Counted from the stretch's first letter, positions 10,988 through 27,832 are shown. The stretch: 64,000 bases of DNA from Strigamia acuminata (GCA_949358305.1 OX442314.1:22003060-22067059); one strand, 5' to 3'. A program made the numbers and translations. Notes: a model not told the origin generated them from the sequence alone.

Positions 10988-13900
10988 TAATGTGTAGAAT
11001 GAGCCGTAGTGACGCTTACAAGATCCAATTCTTTTGTCTTCTTTATTTTAGCTAGTTTGGCCAAATATTCTGGTCGTGGTTGTTGCTGTAGTAAAAATAA
11101 AACATTGATTATTTTTGAACAATTAATTGTGCGAGTTAAACGCACTTCGTTTGGATCGAATCCAGTCAGGTCCCAACGGTGCGTTATGTTAGCCGAATAT
11201 CTTTTCCACATTTCCAAAAACAAAGCACCTGCAACATATTTAATTATGAGTAAAGGGTAATTTTACTAAATGCGTTGTTTACTTACTCCAAAACGACATA
11301 AAAACAGCAAAAACTAGAGTGGCGGGATTATCAAATAAATAAGTTACTTTTGAATGGTTGCACGTTTGATTTAGTTTCCAAAAATCACACAGTTGGTCGC
11401 ACACGGGACACATCGTGATATTTTTACCCAATTCGCACACTTCATGGCTGTTTAAAAAATATATATATTTAATCGTCGAGACTCAACTTATTTTATATAA
11501 ACAGACCTGGGAATAAAGTCGTCCACGGTTAATATCCCGTAGAGGAAACAAATAAATCCCACAATCGAAGCAGGTATGAGCATATACGTGTAAAATCCTA
11601 ACCAAGCAAAATAAAGTCCACATTTCACACCTAAATAATGCCTAAGAAATAAATAAATAAATAAATAAATAAACAGCACAAATGCCAATCAGGATGCCTG
11701 GTTGATTACTTAATCTGGTCTAGCGGCTGTTGTTTATATATCTTGGTAAGAGAAGCCCATTCTGAATACAATAGTCCTCTGGCTGTGGGGAAATCTGTGC
11801 AATCTTTGATTCCGCCTTCGTGCAGCGGATAGCCGGCTGTGTATATTTTTTCGGAGAGTAATTTCTGGATGCCTGCATTGAAATTAAATTAATTTTTAAT
11901 CAAATGCTGTACGGGTTCCTTTGAAGTGCTCACCTGTTGTTGCAAAATTAGTTTTTTTATCGAGTGAAAAACTAGATCTTTGCAAAATAAAAAACACTAT
12001 TAATGCTCGTTGTGCGGCGCTGAAAAAAGCATCACGGTTTACTGGGATATCAAACCTGAAACAATGTAGTTTACACATGAAACATGTTTGAACATCTTGA
12101 TTAAGTTGCGAATAAACCTACAAATATTCCTTTTCTCTCGAGTAATGACACGTAAAGCGCTTATCCGTCGGTGGAAACTTTTCCTCGTCAAACTTAAAGC
12201 ATTTAGCCATTTGGTTTCGGGCCGTCTTGGTCATTTTGTGCATGTATGATGGCTTGAATTTTATATCGCTTTTCTACAGAATTTAAATTTTATGTTAGAA
12301 AAATTGTTTATCCAATACACAAAGCTTAAATGTTGTGTAATGTATACAGTAGTAACACAGCCACCAGTGTAAACCAATAACCACAAATTAGTCGGTAAAC
12401 AAAGTTTTGTTTACAAATCTATTTCGTTAATGTGGCAAGTTATCGATTTTAGTACAATATTAACAGAAGGCCCATTCATAAAGTTATTTAGACTAAACAA
12501 CAATTTAAACAACATATTTAAACTGTTCATCTAGATCTAACTTCAAAAATGGTGGCCGATTTAGTGGGGATGCGCACAACATTTAAACATGACTTAAAAC
12601 ACAACATTAACATTAAAATGTACACAAGATTTATCGAATCCAAGTGTTATTTGGAGCAGTGAATAATTAATTACTAACCAAAATGGTCAATTTGAGAAAA
12701 GAAAAAAAGATAAAGAAATCTTACGAATAGAAGAAAATGCTCGTCTCGTTCCAGTGCATCAATATTGTATTTACTCTAAATTAAATGATAAACATGTGCA
12801 AAACAAGCAAAATAACATAAAAGTGAAATGTGCAAAACAGTAAGTTACAAAACAAAAAAAATATATCTTAACATTCCATTTAATTATATTCAATTTCTAA
12901 GTCAGCAGTGCAGAAAAGAAATCAAGTTGACATCGCGCCTGAAATACTAACCACTTTCATCGGCATTTTAAATTTCATTATCTCCGCATATCTTGTGAGC
13001 ACTTCCCACGATGCGTGGATTTTAATAAACTGCACGCGTTTATCATCCTAAAAAAATATATACAATACATAGTAAAAAAAAAAAAGTTCGTTTTTAAAAT
13101 AAAATTTATAATTAAAAAATAATTATATTACCCGAAATTCATATTCCAATTGCAAACCATCTTCCAAAAGATTCGCTTCGAAGGCTTTTCGAATTTCGTT
13201 GTTCGTCGAGTCGTCCGGAGATTCAACACGATGCGCGAGGACGAAGTCAATTCTTCGCATCCCATCTCGGAAATAGAGATCGGGCACATTCTGCATATAC
13301 ACATGATCATATTTAGGCTCAGTAAGCAAAACTACACCGACGCATAACTCTATCGTCGACATATTACAATGAAAAAGCACGTCTCCGATACAATTACACA
13401 TCAATTTGTTGCGTTGCTATTAGTAGCAATTTCATATCAATTATTTGATTCAACCGTGCGAAACGCTCAATTTGATTTGATGAAGCAATTATCCACTTAC
13501 GGCCGTCACTCTGGTGGGAGTTATTGGAGTGTTGACATTGGTTTCTTCCGCAATCCCTTGCAGGACTTCGTGGGTGGATAGAGGGAGGTTCTCCGCATTG
13601 ACAGAACCCCTAGGATCCATTTTGGCAAAATCCTGCAGATCCAATGCACTTTGGTACAAACTCATTTCTGAGGCTGCATGTGAGAGTTGAAAACAATTTT
13701 ATTAAAATTATGACGCTCACTTCTTCTATGTCTCTCTCTGTTTTTTAATTAAGCAAAGTGCCATGCTCAGTGGTGGTGGTGCCACGTGCAAGCATGCAAT
13801 CATTAACGTTACACAGATACTGCAGGTTACCACTTGCATTTAGAGTTAGTATTGTTAATGGTAATTGTTTAGAGTCTCTTTATGGCGTGTTGTTTTCTTA

Positions 13901-14582
13901 TTGAATAATGGATTAAATACAGATGTTTCGTTTTGATAAACAAGTCTTTCCAATGAGTCATAGCACTAAATTGTATAGGAATAAACTGGTGTTATTAATG
14001 AATAATTAATAAACTACAAAGAGATAAAAATAAATGCACGAAGCAAAACAAGAAACTTGACACGGATTCCACGAAATTTCAGTTGTTTGTTTTGGCTAAC
14101 GTTGTTATTACGTCCAAATTTCTAAGAAAAAATTGACATTTTATGCTGTATAAAAAAACTTAAGTCTTGCGTGTCGACAGCCAAGAATCAATTTATTCTT
14201 GGAGTGTTTTTCATGTGGAATTCCAATAAAACAAAAACTAAAGCCCCATGGAAACATAATTCTAAAAATTGTCAGTTTATTCCTATTTATTGACTTTTGT
14301 CGAAATAAAATCGTGGTCCGGAGTTTTACCAGTGCTGAAAGACGATCCGAAATCATATTCTTGATGAGGTAAGTTAGAAAAGCGTAAGCTTGAAGATTGT
14401 TTGGGTTTAGTAGGGAATCCGTTGAGGGAATGTCTTAGACTTTCAGTTCTTGTGGTTGTCGATGAGTCAATGTTGCTACTGACGTCATTTCTTTCATTGC
14501 TCGAATCGCTCGGCAAATTATCTTCGCTCTCGTCATCATCATTATCATCCGTACTTGTACTCTCCTTCTGATCATCCTCCAT
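7342..14582 (-). CDS. Anoctamin / TMEM16 membrane protein, 23 exons
   Basis: TMEM16 proteins are ten-helix Ca2+-activated chloride channels or lipid scramblases. Exons: 14582-14330, 13673-13501, 13290-13132, 13047-12952, 12273-12122, 12055-11934, 11872-11710, 11641-11507, 11447-11287, 11228-11146, 11085-11020, 10945-10868, 10797-10621, 10389-10353, 9754-9643, 9574-9517, 9456-9359, 9299-9163, 8994-8842, 8770-8718, 8653-8475, 7773-7668, 7608-7342. They join in phase to 1005 aa. Diagnostic stretches: [14 protein letters not shown] (dimerisation domain), [21 protein letters not shown] (TM1), [46 protein letters not shown] and [12 protein letters not shown], whose E/D pair four apart (about 781/785) matches a Ca2+-ligand pair of characterised members. 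The acidic, Ser-rich N-terminus starts at the ATG at 14582. The third exon could begin at 13317 instead (also in frame). Subfamily, and so channel versus scramblase, is not decided. Confidence 0.93.
7880..8417. mobile_element. 538-bp MITE, Tc1/mariner-type, in an anoctamin intron
   Basis: Perfect 31-bp terminal inverted repeats starting CAGGGTGTATCAGAATTCAT, flanked by TA on both sides (7878-7879 and 8418-8419). The inverted similarity continues inward for over 100 bp. It has no transposase and lies wholly within the intron between exons ending at 8475 and starting at 7773. Confidence 0.9.
10949..10988. repeat. (AAT)n microsatellite in an anoctamin intron
   Basis: About 12 AAT triplets, beginning just beyond the acceptor of the exon at 10945-10868. 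Confidence 0.9.
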
Positions 14583-17664
<3,082 letters not shown>

Positions 17665-18131
17665 AAACACAACAAAATATTTTTCTGCTTTTCTTTTTAT
17701 TTGTACAATGAAGAACAACTGTGATTTACAAGTGTGGCGAGTCAATTGTGAATTTCTTGAACTGATATTATCAATCGAAAGCCAAAAGCGGAAGCAAATT
17801 GTTTTCACATCCTGTAAGAAAGGTCGCACATTGATTTTGATTTCTTTTTTTTACTACTACGAATGAATTATTAATTTATATTTATAACTATTGACATAGA
17901 AAATCGTTGTTAGTGCAAGTTTTTAACACGAATTTATATTTATATAAATCAATTGTATATCGAAGCTATTTACACTAATAATCTAGTTTTGCCAAAAAAT
18001 TTGTAACTTTATTTAAAAACGAAAAATACATTTCTCAAATGAAATTAAATTTTCGATAAAAATAATGAATTTGTGCAAATTTCGAATGATTTCATATATT
18101 TACAGAAATATGAATTTAAAATTTAACAATT
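17665..18131. other. Convergent 3' spacer
   Basis: AT-rich DNA between the stop of the small gene and the RBM28 stop, presumably both 3' UTRs. No other feature seen. Confidence 0.5.
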
Positions 18132-20814
18132 TTATTTCTTGACCTTTTTCACAACATTCTGCACTTTCACTTTCCCAACTTTCCCAACTTTCACTTTCCC
18201 CCTTCGAGCAGGTAATATCCTTTTAGACCCCGGACGACCTTTCGCACCCATATAAATCTCTTCTTTTATTACATTCTGAGTCACCGACGTCTTTTTTCTC
18301 TTTTCCGAATGCTTCACATTTTTGGAAGCGGCTGGCATTTCTTTCCGTGAATTCAACTTCTTTCTGCTCTGTTCGAGTCTCTTTAATTTGGCATTAATGG
18401 CGCCTTTTTTCTCCAACGAAAACTCCACAATCGGTCTCTATCGAATTAATCCAAAAATAAATTAATTTAAAAAAAATAAATTCAGGATAAAATATCAAAC
18501 CTGAGCTTTAGAAAAAATTCTAGGGTTATTATTAGTATGCCTTAATGCTTTTAACGCTTGTTCGTGAGTGGCGAATGTTACGAAACCATAACCCTTCGAT
18601 TCTCCCAAACTTTTAGTACCAATTTTCGCCCTGTTGCGTATCACCCGAGCCTAAAATAAACAAAAAAAATTATTTAATTAACGTAAAAATCGAAGTATTT
18701 ACTCTAAAACACTCACTTCCTTAACCTGGGCGTCCGCCCCCGCCGCTTTTGTATAAATTTCTCTCAAAGAATCGTCAGTTATAGTTAACGGTAAATTTCT
18801 GATACATAAACGATTATTAGCGATAAAGATATTGAGATTCTTCAGCATTTGTCCTTTCCAGGTTTCTAACTACAATTTAAAAAATAAAAATAAAAACACC
18901 ATTTTTATTTTAGTATCATTTTATATTTATATTTTATACCTTTCCTCTTTTATTCATATCTACAGCCGACACGCCCTCAGCGGCCGCAGTTCCCGGCCTA
19001 ATTACTAAATAGACAAACCATTAATATTAATTATCAAACAACAAACTTAATTAAATAGAATTGAATTCTCACATCCTTCTCTCGCCAAATACAGATTTCG
19101 ACTATCTTTAGGTTCTTTCTTATGAGCGTCTTCTCTTTTTTGAATCATTTCTTCACGACTCATTGCTAAGCACACGGTAATTCTTTTCCCATCCAAAACG
19201 ATTCCACCATCCTAAAAAAAAAGATTTCAGATTAAAAACACTTTCAATCAAATTATTATTAATTCCAACCTCAGATTGGTCATTAGCTTTCTCTAAACAA
19301 GCATCCGCATTATTCTTATCGTCAAATTTAACAAACGCAGTCCCTCTTGGATGTTCGGTGTCTGGATCCATGCATAAAACTGCGTAAACAACTTTTCCGA
19401 ATTCTTTGAAAGCTGCTGCTAAGTCTTCTTTGGTCGTATCAAACGACAAATTCCTTAAAGTTAAAATGTAATTAAATTATGAATTTAATCTGAAATTGAA
19501 ATTATTTCGTACCTTAAGAATAAAGTTTTTCCTTCATTCACATCGTTTGATATTTTTCTTTTCTTCGATTTAGATGGCGAACTTTCACTGTCCGATCCCA
19601 TGTCGTCATCGTCATCCTCGTCATCATCTTCGTCACTGTTTTCACTTTGTGAATCTTCATCTTCCGATTCATTTTCGTCCAAACTGTCACCACTTTCGTC
19701 GTCGCCACTGTTTTCCAAATCCGCATTTTTAACGTCTACATCGCCATCCTCATCGTCGCTGGCTTCCGAATCCTCACTTTTAGCATCTTCGTCGGTTTCC
19801 ATCTCTTCGTCTTCATCGTTTTCATCTACAGTTTGTTTATAAATATTTTTGGAAAATAGTTTTTCAAATGTATAAGAAATATTACTTATTGGTTCTGCAA
19901 TTTCGTCCTCTTTCGGTTTAGCTAATTGATTAGTTAAGTTGAGGTATTTATCTTTGGGAAGGGCCCAGTCAACCGCTACAGGTCGGCCTAGAATCTTCTT
20001 TGAATTCATTTCTGCCAGAGCAGTATTTGCTGACGATATTTCGACAAATTGCACAAAACCGAAACCAAACATCTTGCCATCTAGAAAAAAAAATATGAAT
20101 TTAAGGTTAACATTTGTATATTATTTTTACTAAATGCTTAAATGTGTTGTTACCTTTCTTTTTCGGTATTGAAACTTCAGTAATTTTTCCATATTTGGAA
20201 AAAATCTTTTTAATTTCAATATCTGTTGCCTGCGTAAAGAAATATTCAAAAATTAACGTTTTTTTAAATTAATTTTTGTATTAACAAATTGCAAATTTAT
20301 TTCTTACTTTGAATGATAAATTACGGATTATAAGTCTTGCATTTTTAACCCTATTAGGGTACTTTTCACGTTCGTTTTTCGTGTCACCCGCAACATTTTT
20401 TGAATTCGCAAATTTTAGGTTAATTATTTTCCCGTCAATGGATTTAACTTTATCAATTGCTTTTTGGGCATCAGATCTGGCAAAATAAATAAAACAAGTA
20501 ATTAATAAAAATTAAATCATCAGTAAATTAAAAAATAAAATCCCCATACTTAGATAAAAATGTGATGTAACCAAACCCCTTTGAAATTGACTTATCACCT
20601 GAAATAAAATGAAACAAAAATTACATTCGATGCTTGATCCAACATTTTTTACAAATATACCTTTCTCGGTCACTACAAAACATTTTTTTAAAGATCCGAT
20701 AGCAGAGAAAACCTCTTCTAATTTTTGTGTTGTCACATTCCGTGGTAAATTCCGCACAAACAATGTACTTGGCTCATTGCACGCCGACCAAGTATCTGCC
20801 ATGATCGTTGCCAT
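18132..20814 (-). CDS. RBM28: RNA-binding protein 28 (nucleolar, Nop4-like), 11 exons
   Basis: A nucleolar multi-RRM protein; the yeast homologue Nop4 works in 60S ribosome assembly. Exons: 20814-20661, 20598-20550, 20476-20308, 20229-20154, 20080-19513, 19453-19270, 19211-19073, 19004-18940, 18869-18717, 18650-18501, 18437-18132, in phase, 670 aa (human 759). RRM1 begins [12 protein letters not shown] and includes CFVVTEKG (about residues 18-90). RRM2 follows [11 protein letters not shown] (about 114-188). A long Asp/Glu/Ser-rich stretch spans about 225-325. RRM3 starts KTLFLRNLSFD (about 333-415). [20 protein letters not shown] is characteristic of RBM28. RRM4 starts [12 protein letters not shown] (about 485-578), and the Lys-rich tail includes [13 protein letters not shown]. 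The ATG at 20814 is the first in frame; another lies four codons later. Confidence 0.95.
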
Positions 20815-23730
20815 TTTGTGCACGTTGTGTTGTTACTAAGAGAAACGAAAATTAGATTTCGTAGTTACGAAATATAAAAATATATGAATCAGTTTAAAAT
20901 TAATTTAACTTTTGTAATATTATTATACAGGTTATATATGTTCTCAAAACATAATAAAATTAGATTAATAAGCCGTCAAAGAAGTAAAATTATTAAAATT
21001 GTTTTTATGACGTCAGAAAATGTCATAGTTTGTAAAAGACATCACCACCTCTTAGTCACCGCGTTGACCACAATGTTTCCAAGAGATCGGGTAAGTGGAA
21101 AAGGAGGGATTGAGCGGGCTCAAGATCTAAATTGTACCATGGAATGAATTATGCTTCGAAAAAACAGCAGAAGAGCAGCAGGATAAAATTTGAATTGTGA
21201 AATGTTATGAAGAGGCTTGCTACCACCTTAAAAAATTAATTAGTAAGTGAAAAAAATGGATTACATAAACAAAAATTCAACCCAAATCTTAGTGCAAACA
21301 TTAGGCTTAAGGAACAACTGTCATTACAATAAAAACATTGAACTAAACCTCAATTAAATGAAACAAAAAATGCATAAATCAAATTTACAAAAAATCTAAA
21401 CCATTACTCACAACTAATTGCCTCTCACCTTAATTTTCCACGCCTAAATTCTCAAAGGCCAAACAAATTTCAGAGTTTTAAATAACTGTGATGGTGAAAG
21501 GTATGCAGGTAATAAAAGATTAATTAAAAAAGGAAATATTTGCTTGTGTAAAAAGATTGAGGCAGGTGCAATTGGCATTTCCACAAATAAACAGGTGGTC
21601 TAAAAAGGAAAGAAGAGCTTGAGTAGAAAGGGAAAAATACATGATCACAACTCACCAGAATGTTTGCATGAAGGAATACATGTTATTTCCTATGCTATTG
21701 ATTCCATGCAGTAGAAGGATAAAAGGGATCTTAAAGGAACATGAATGATTTGTGCTTAACCTGTTGGAAATCGTGAGTTAATGTTTGTGCCTTTTTAAAA
21801 GGTGAATGCCGTACAATATTGGAAATTCTAAGTTAAAATATCCAATTTTTAAGACATTCACATTTTTTTTTAAAGAAAAAACAGTTTATTTCACAAACTT
21901 GACAAAAATGGCTGATATCGGAAAATTATGGTATGGGTCATGATGAGTTAGTGTTATTTAAATATTATTTGATGGGTAAGTTTTAAGTTAACAACATTTA
22001 TTGCCAAGATTATAGAAAATTTGATTTCTAAATTTATTTAAGCAAAAAAAAATGATGATGATAATAGTTATTACGTAATTTTAGTTGCGTGGTTTTTATT
22101 ACGCTTTTGTGTGGTGGATTCCATGCAGAATTTAATTAACAGCTTGGATTTTGAATGATGCACATTTCTCGTGTGCATTGTTTGCGTTTTAATGTTGATT
22201 AGGCAAACGTGTCTGTTTCGAGAAATGCCACAATAAATATTTGAGTAATATTTCGCCATGAAATATTGTAAAACGATTTAATACTGTGATGAATGTGGAT
22301 GATAAATGGCACCATCAATAGGGATATTTTAGCAAATGTTAGTCAAATTGCTTCCGTTAAGGGCGAGTGCAGCTGTAGAAATAAATGTTGGGTAATGTAA
22401 AATAATCCGCTGCAAAAAGTAGTTATTTTCCACTCTAAAAAATTTACTTCTTGCAAAAAAAAAATTATTTTTCTACTTGCATCTCACTTATCGCATCACA
22501 CTTTTTCATGCGAAAATGATGTTTGTACCGTTAACTCGTTGTTCACTTTCGCCTCGCTCACGATTTTGTTGGGGCGGAGCACTCAGAAAAGGACGATTTA
22601 CGTGAATACTTTAAGTGAGATATGGAAAACTGGAAATATAAATTCGGTTATAAAAATATTTTACTGATAGCTAATTACAATAATTATGAAAATTACAGAA
22701 ATAGTAAAATAACTACTTTATTTTCTTGAACATTAATTAAGGGGACCGACTGATATTCCTCAATTTTTTTTTTCTTTTATTTTATAATGAATTTTACGAA
22801 TACTTTTTCAATTATTAGAAGGATTATTTAATATTTCTAGCATAAAAGACTGCTTTTTGGAGCACACTACACGGTTGTGTAGCTTTTTGCACAAGGAGGC
22901 GTATTGTTTACAGTTAAAACCTGTTCATATAAAGAAAAATGTGATTGCACTTGGAAAACTAAGATTGTGCACACGTGCCAGTGCGCACAATCACGGAAGG
23001 AAAAAATGACGAGCCATGGCTAGCAATGTGTTGTAATTAGCTATGGTTAAATAAAAATAGTTGACAATTCAAAACATCAGTAAAACTTTTACCATCCATC
23101 ATGAAAGTGAGCTAAAATGCATAATGCAGTCCACAGAGCAATTTTCTACGGATTTGAAGCAATCTGACAAACCTTCACCATTTATCATGAAACTGTTCAG
23201 ACAACTCCTGCTTGACACTTATTTCATTCCAGAAAAAAAACACTAGCTGCATTCAAAAAGTTGTTATATAATTGTTATCGATGTTTGTGTTTTTGTTTTT
23301 TGATGTTAAAAGATACAAAAACAAACAGTCAAACATCAAAAAAACTTAAAACACGACTTTTTGTATTTTTTACCATTAGAAAACAAGAACATAAACACCT
23401 TAATACATTCGTGACACGACGTTTTGCAGCTAGTGCTTTAAGTTGTGGTCCATGAGCAAGAGGCTGATGATCCATCACTTTACTATTGAAACGCAAAGAT
23501 TGTATAGGCTTAGTAGAGCAATATTAGGTTACCGGTCCATAACACTTGGGACAAAAAGTACCGGTTTGCTACATTACATAGTTTGAGAAGCGCTGCTTTA
23601 AGTGAAATCAGCGCTAAGTGAGTGTTTGTAAAATTTACATTTCAATTACAAGAACGATACAGCGAGGTGTGATAGCCTGATAATGAAATCAGGTTATACT
23701 GTAGGGATAGTATTGTAACAAACGAGTGTA

Positions 23731-23955
23731 CCGTATTTTATCGATTAAGAGCCACGGCTTTTATTCAAAACTGCCATTTTTGTCAGCAATTACAATTTGA
23801 AGGTCTCGAACGAAGCGTACGTTCATCGTTCATGAGGTTAAATGCGGAAACTATACTGTACTTTTGCAAAAATACGGTATTCTTGGTGTCTCAGCCGCGG
23901 CTCCTATTCGATGGTGGCTACAATTCGAGAGCGACTCTTAATCGGTAAAATACGG
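23731..23955. mobile_element. MITE family A, copy 1
   Basis: Starts CCGTATTTTATCGATTAAGA and ends with the near-inverse CTCTTAATCGGTAAAATACGG, flanked by TA on both sides. 225 bp. Related copies are at 29699-30017, 45393-45645 and 58726-58938. Confidence 0.88.
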
Positions 23956-25673
23956 TATATCGGCCTGCTCATTTTCGTAAAAAACGGCCCATTTATGGAG
24001 AAAATCTGTCGATTTTCATGTATAAATCGGCCCATTTTAATTCATTTGGGCAGTCGGCCTTCGGGGAATGCCCGAGCACCCAATCTGTCCATTATGTGGA
24101 ACGACTAATGTTATTTTTTCAACCCCCCATTGCGTCATTGTCAATTTCTATATTAAAAAAAAAATCATTACATAATGCATGTCAGCATGTCCACAAAGCA
24201 CATGAAAAATTCAAACCTAAGAACAACAGAAAATGAGAAATTTTGATTTGTTTCTGTGAGTGCTTTTTCCTCTCGGCAAGATATTTTCGACAAACCCTTG
24301 TATTATTAATGAAATGTGATTTGAGCTGCTTGATTGGATTTTTTTTTGTGTTTATTTATTCATTTTTTATTGTTTTTTTTTTTTATGACCGACTTCCCTT
24401 TATTATTATAAATGGAAAAGTCCCAGGTAAGTTTCCTCTCATCACTGTCGCCTTGACCACCCATTGATAAACATACACACGTGTTGAGCGAATTCATTTT
24501 TGTCAGGTCGAGGGCTGCTCAAGTGGGTATGAAAACAAATGAGTGTCACGAAGACGACAAATGACATGGAATGGTCTTACAACAGGTAAAAACCTAAAGA
24601 TATAAGAGAAAAAACAATGTTTTTAATAAGAAAAAGATGCGATTTTTAATCATTATTGATGCACAACACAATAATTTATCTCATCACTGATAACTGATAC
24701 ACATGTTTGCCATATGCTGATATTTGTTGCAATCTTTTATGTTTTAAGATTTAGTTTGAAATGATTAGTGAAATGTTAGGCTTATTTTGTTTGTACGCGG
24801 TGACCATAGCAACATATATTGTAGTTTGGCTTTACAGCTGGTGCGGGGTTGACATTGGTTGCGAATATTAGTCACAATCAATGTCAAGAGGAAGGTGAGG
24901 TGAGCAAAAAAGTGAAATGAAAATGAAAATCCATTTTTATTTGTGTATGTAGCAAACACCTGCACTGTGCTTTTATATGGGGACATTAAGAGGATGATGG
25001 GAGTATTGATTTTGACAGCTGTAGTAGATGAAGAGCAGCAATGACAAGTTTGTGTGTTGTATGGATGCATGGGGTTTTTAATTATCCTCTGCAAAATAGC
25101 GTTCACTGACCTCGGAGCAGTATTGATTTTTGGTCAAAGTGGGCAAGATAGCAATCCTCTGTTCTTGTCTGTGAGATTTTTAATAACTGGGAGCTTTACA
25201 AGCATGTAATGCTCTTAGTTTATGCCATAGTTGGGTGTAAATTGAATGCCAAGGTTTTGGAATTTATAACTTGTTCTTCTGGTTAAAGTTGGGTCTCTGG
25301 AGAAGTGCGGGAAGTTGCAAATGCTGGAAATTAGTCTTTGATTAATCCCTAGCCGGTATTGAAATATTAATGGCTTGCTACCTCATTGGGGATTTTGTAT
25401 GTAGTCGTGAGTCGAGTTCTCTTGTAAGGGTGAAATTGGCAATTCATCTTGAGGGGTTTTATAGATGATGAAATAGTCATGGCTTAATCATCAACTAAGC
25501 CGGTAGAACCTGATGAGGTGTTAAAACGAAACTAGGTGTTAGTTGGGGCTGATTTTAAGATTAATGGGGCTTTGAATATAGAGGATTACTTGTGATTTTG
25601 GATACTTTGAGGATATTAGTAGCGGAAACTGTTAAGGGTAAAAATTTACTAGGTTGCAGAAGAGTAAAGGGTA

Positions 25674-26624
25674 CGGAAATGCTCTGATAGAACACCCAGG
25701 CTCTATTGACAGAACTGAGATTTAAATATTGAATTCAATCAGTTTGGTCAATTTAGACATTTATTTTAGTCGTTTTGTTCAATTTAGACATTTATTTTAG
25801 TCGTTTTGTTCAATTTAGACATTTATTTTAGTCGTTTTGTTCAATTTAGACATTTATTTTAGTCGTTTTGTTCAATTTAGACATTTATTTTAGTCGTTTT
25901 GTTCAATTTAGACATTTATTTTAGTCGTTTTGTTCAATTTAGACATTTATTTTAGTCGTTTTGTTCAATTTAGACATTTATTTTAGTCGTTTTGTTCAAT
26001 TTAGACATTTATTTTAGTCGTTTTGTTCAATTTAGACATTTATTTTAGTCGTTTTGTTCAATTTAGACATTTATTTTAGTCGTTTTGTTCAATTTAGACA
26101 TTTATTTTAGTCGTTTTGTTCAATTTAGACATTTATTTTAGTCGTTTTGTTCAATTTAGACATTTATTTTAGTCGTTTTGTTCAATTTAGACATTTATTT
26201 TAGTCGTTTTGTTCAATTTAGACATTTATTTTAGTCGTTTTGTTCAATTTAGACATTTATTTTAGTCGTTTTGTTCAATTTAGACATTTATTTTAGTCGT
26301 TTTGTTCAATTTAGACATTTATTTTAGTCGTTTTGTTCAATTTAGACATTTATTTTAGTCGTTTTGTTCAATTTAGACATTTATTTTAGTCGTTTTGTTC
26401 AATTTAGACATTTATTTTAGTCGTTTTGTTCAATTTAGACATTTATTTTAGTCGTTTTGTTCAATTTAGACATTTATTTTAGTCGTTTTGTTCAATTTAG
26501 ACATTTATTTTAGTCGTTTTGTTCAATTTAGGTATTGAATTCAGTACTTTTGGTAAATTTAGACCCGCGTTGTAAAAGATACGGCGTTCAATTAGCATCT
26601 CGCGCTCAATGAGAGCATTTACGG
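25674..26624. mobile_element. Inverted-terminus element containing the 31-bp array
   Basis: The right end, read on the minus strand, is CCGTAAATGCTCTCATTGAG. The left end reads CGGAAATGCTCTGATAGAAC, similar for about 50 bp. TA flanks both ends. A related sequence (CCGTAAATGCTGTCATTCAA) occurs at about 56611. The left end is diverged, so the boundary is uncertain. Confidence 0.5.
25746..26530. repeat. 31-bp minisatellite, 25 copies
   Basis: A unit beginning GTTCAATTTAGACATTTATT and ending TTAGTCGTTTT, exactly 31 bp, recurs from 25746. The phase is preserved from 25777 to 26521 (24 exact periods). Units look identical apart from one base in the first, followed by a 10-bp partial. The word TATTGAATTCA flanks both ends. 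Such homogeneity indicates recent expansion or gene-conversion-like turnover. Confidence 0.97.
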
Positions 26625-26704
26625 TACCTACAAATCTGTGCTTGATATCTTGAAGCGAAAATCAAACACTAAATTTCATTTTTTGCACACGACAACACAA
26701 AAGT

Positions 26705-26880
26705 CTAAAATTGTTTATTGCACACGAGTGGCATTCATTACCTGTTATGATTTCTAAAAATAAAAATAATGTATTTGTTGCTTTATGTATGTTCTTCAGA
26801 CTGAGATTATTCAGTTTGATTTTGGTATCAAAACAGTTGTTACCATATACAGCCGTGCTTTGCGGAAAGTTTTGCCGAAT
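26705..26880. repeat. Dispersed repeat module, copy 1
   Basis: Shares two ordered modules, ATTACCTGTTATNATTTCTA and TTTGATTTTGGTATCAAAAC, with copies at 51018-51150 and 59440-59720. The ATCAAGACA-type end resembles, inverted, the ends of the elements at 53227 and 60905. Probably one old non-autonomous transposon family. Confidence 0.5.
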
Positions 26881-27832
26881 GAAACCAAAGTTTAGACAGT
26901 TTTGTTTTGTTTGCAGCATGGCTTAAACACGAATTAACATGCACTGTTCTGTTGTATAAATGAATAGGTGTAATGAATGGTTTATTGCAAAGTACTGGCG
27001 AGACGTACAGTATAGTATATGATAAGAGGGAGGTTCTAAAGAATTGTTATTGTGTGCCATGTTTATGTTGACCTCTACTTTATATCTTTAGAAGTTGTAG
27101 AAGGGACAACTAGTTAATAAAGGGTCCTCTAGTCGAATGGGGCGATAAAGCGGACAAAGGACAGCTGTAGTATATAGTGGTCATATGGAGATGATATGTT
27201 GCCTTATCTTGGTACACAACGCCGTTTGTGGCTCTGGTTTTATTTGTGACGTGCATTTGCCGGGGAACCGAAATCTCTTGCTTATTTATAGAAATGGTTT
27301 GTGGGTGTCTTGTTGCTACTTGGCAGAGATGTTTCACTTTGAAGAACCGAAGCCTGGTTAAACCCAAACACCAGTGCTTGAATGGATTTGCACGTTGCGC
27401 TGAAGCAGCGGGTTTGAAGGCTCTACAATATATTGCCTTGTTTACACATAAATAAAACTGATTTCTGCTACAAAGTCCTATTTTCTTCGAACATCGAAGC
27501 AAGGAAAATACTTAGGGTTTTATGGTATTTTATATTGGTGTGTTATTTCGTGATGTAGGTATCAAGACCATGGTCTGTGGGCAGGGCCGGCGACGTATGC
27601 GATTTTTTGTGCGCTTTGTGGTTCATTGTTTTGGATGCACGACAACTAAAATCGGTCATTTTGCGACCGTTCAGTAGTCGGTGCCCATGTGATTAAAAAA
27701 ATACATAAGCTGCATTCAAAAATTAAAATATTTTGTGTTTTACTTCAATTTTAAAACAAAATTGATGTCCCAGTCCCAGTGATGTAATCTGTAACCCAAA
27801 GATGTGACCAATGATGTCATAAATAAGTAATA

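Noticed and set aside
19600-19842. Ser-rich 80-aa plus-strand frame
   Set aside because: It is the antisense of the Asp/Glu-rich region of RBM28.
27110-27502. 130-aa minus-strand frame
   Set aside because: No family features, unsupported start, repeat-rich surroundings; consistent with chance.
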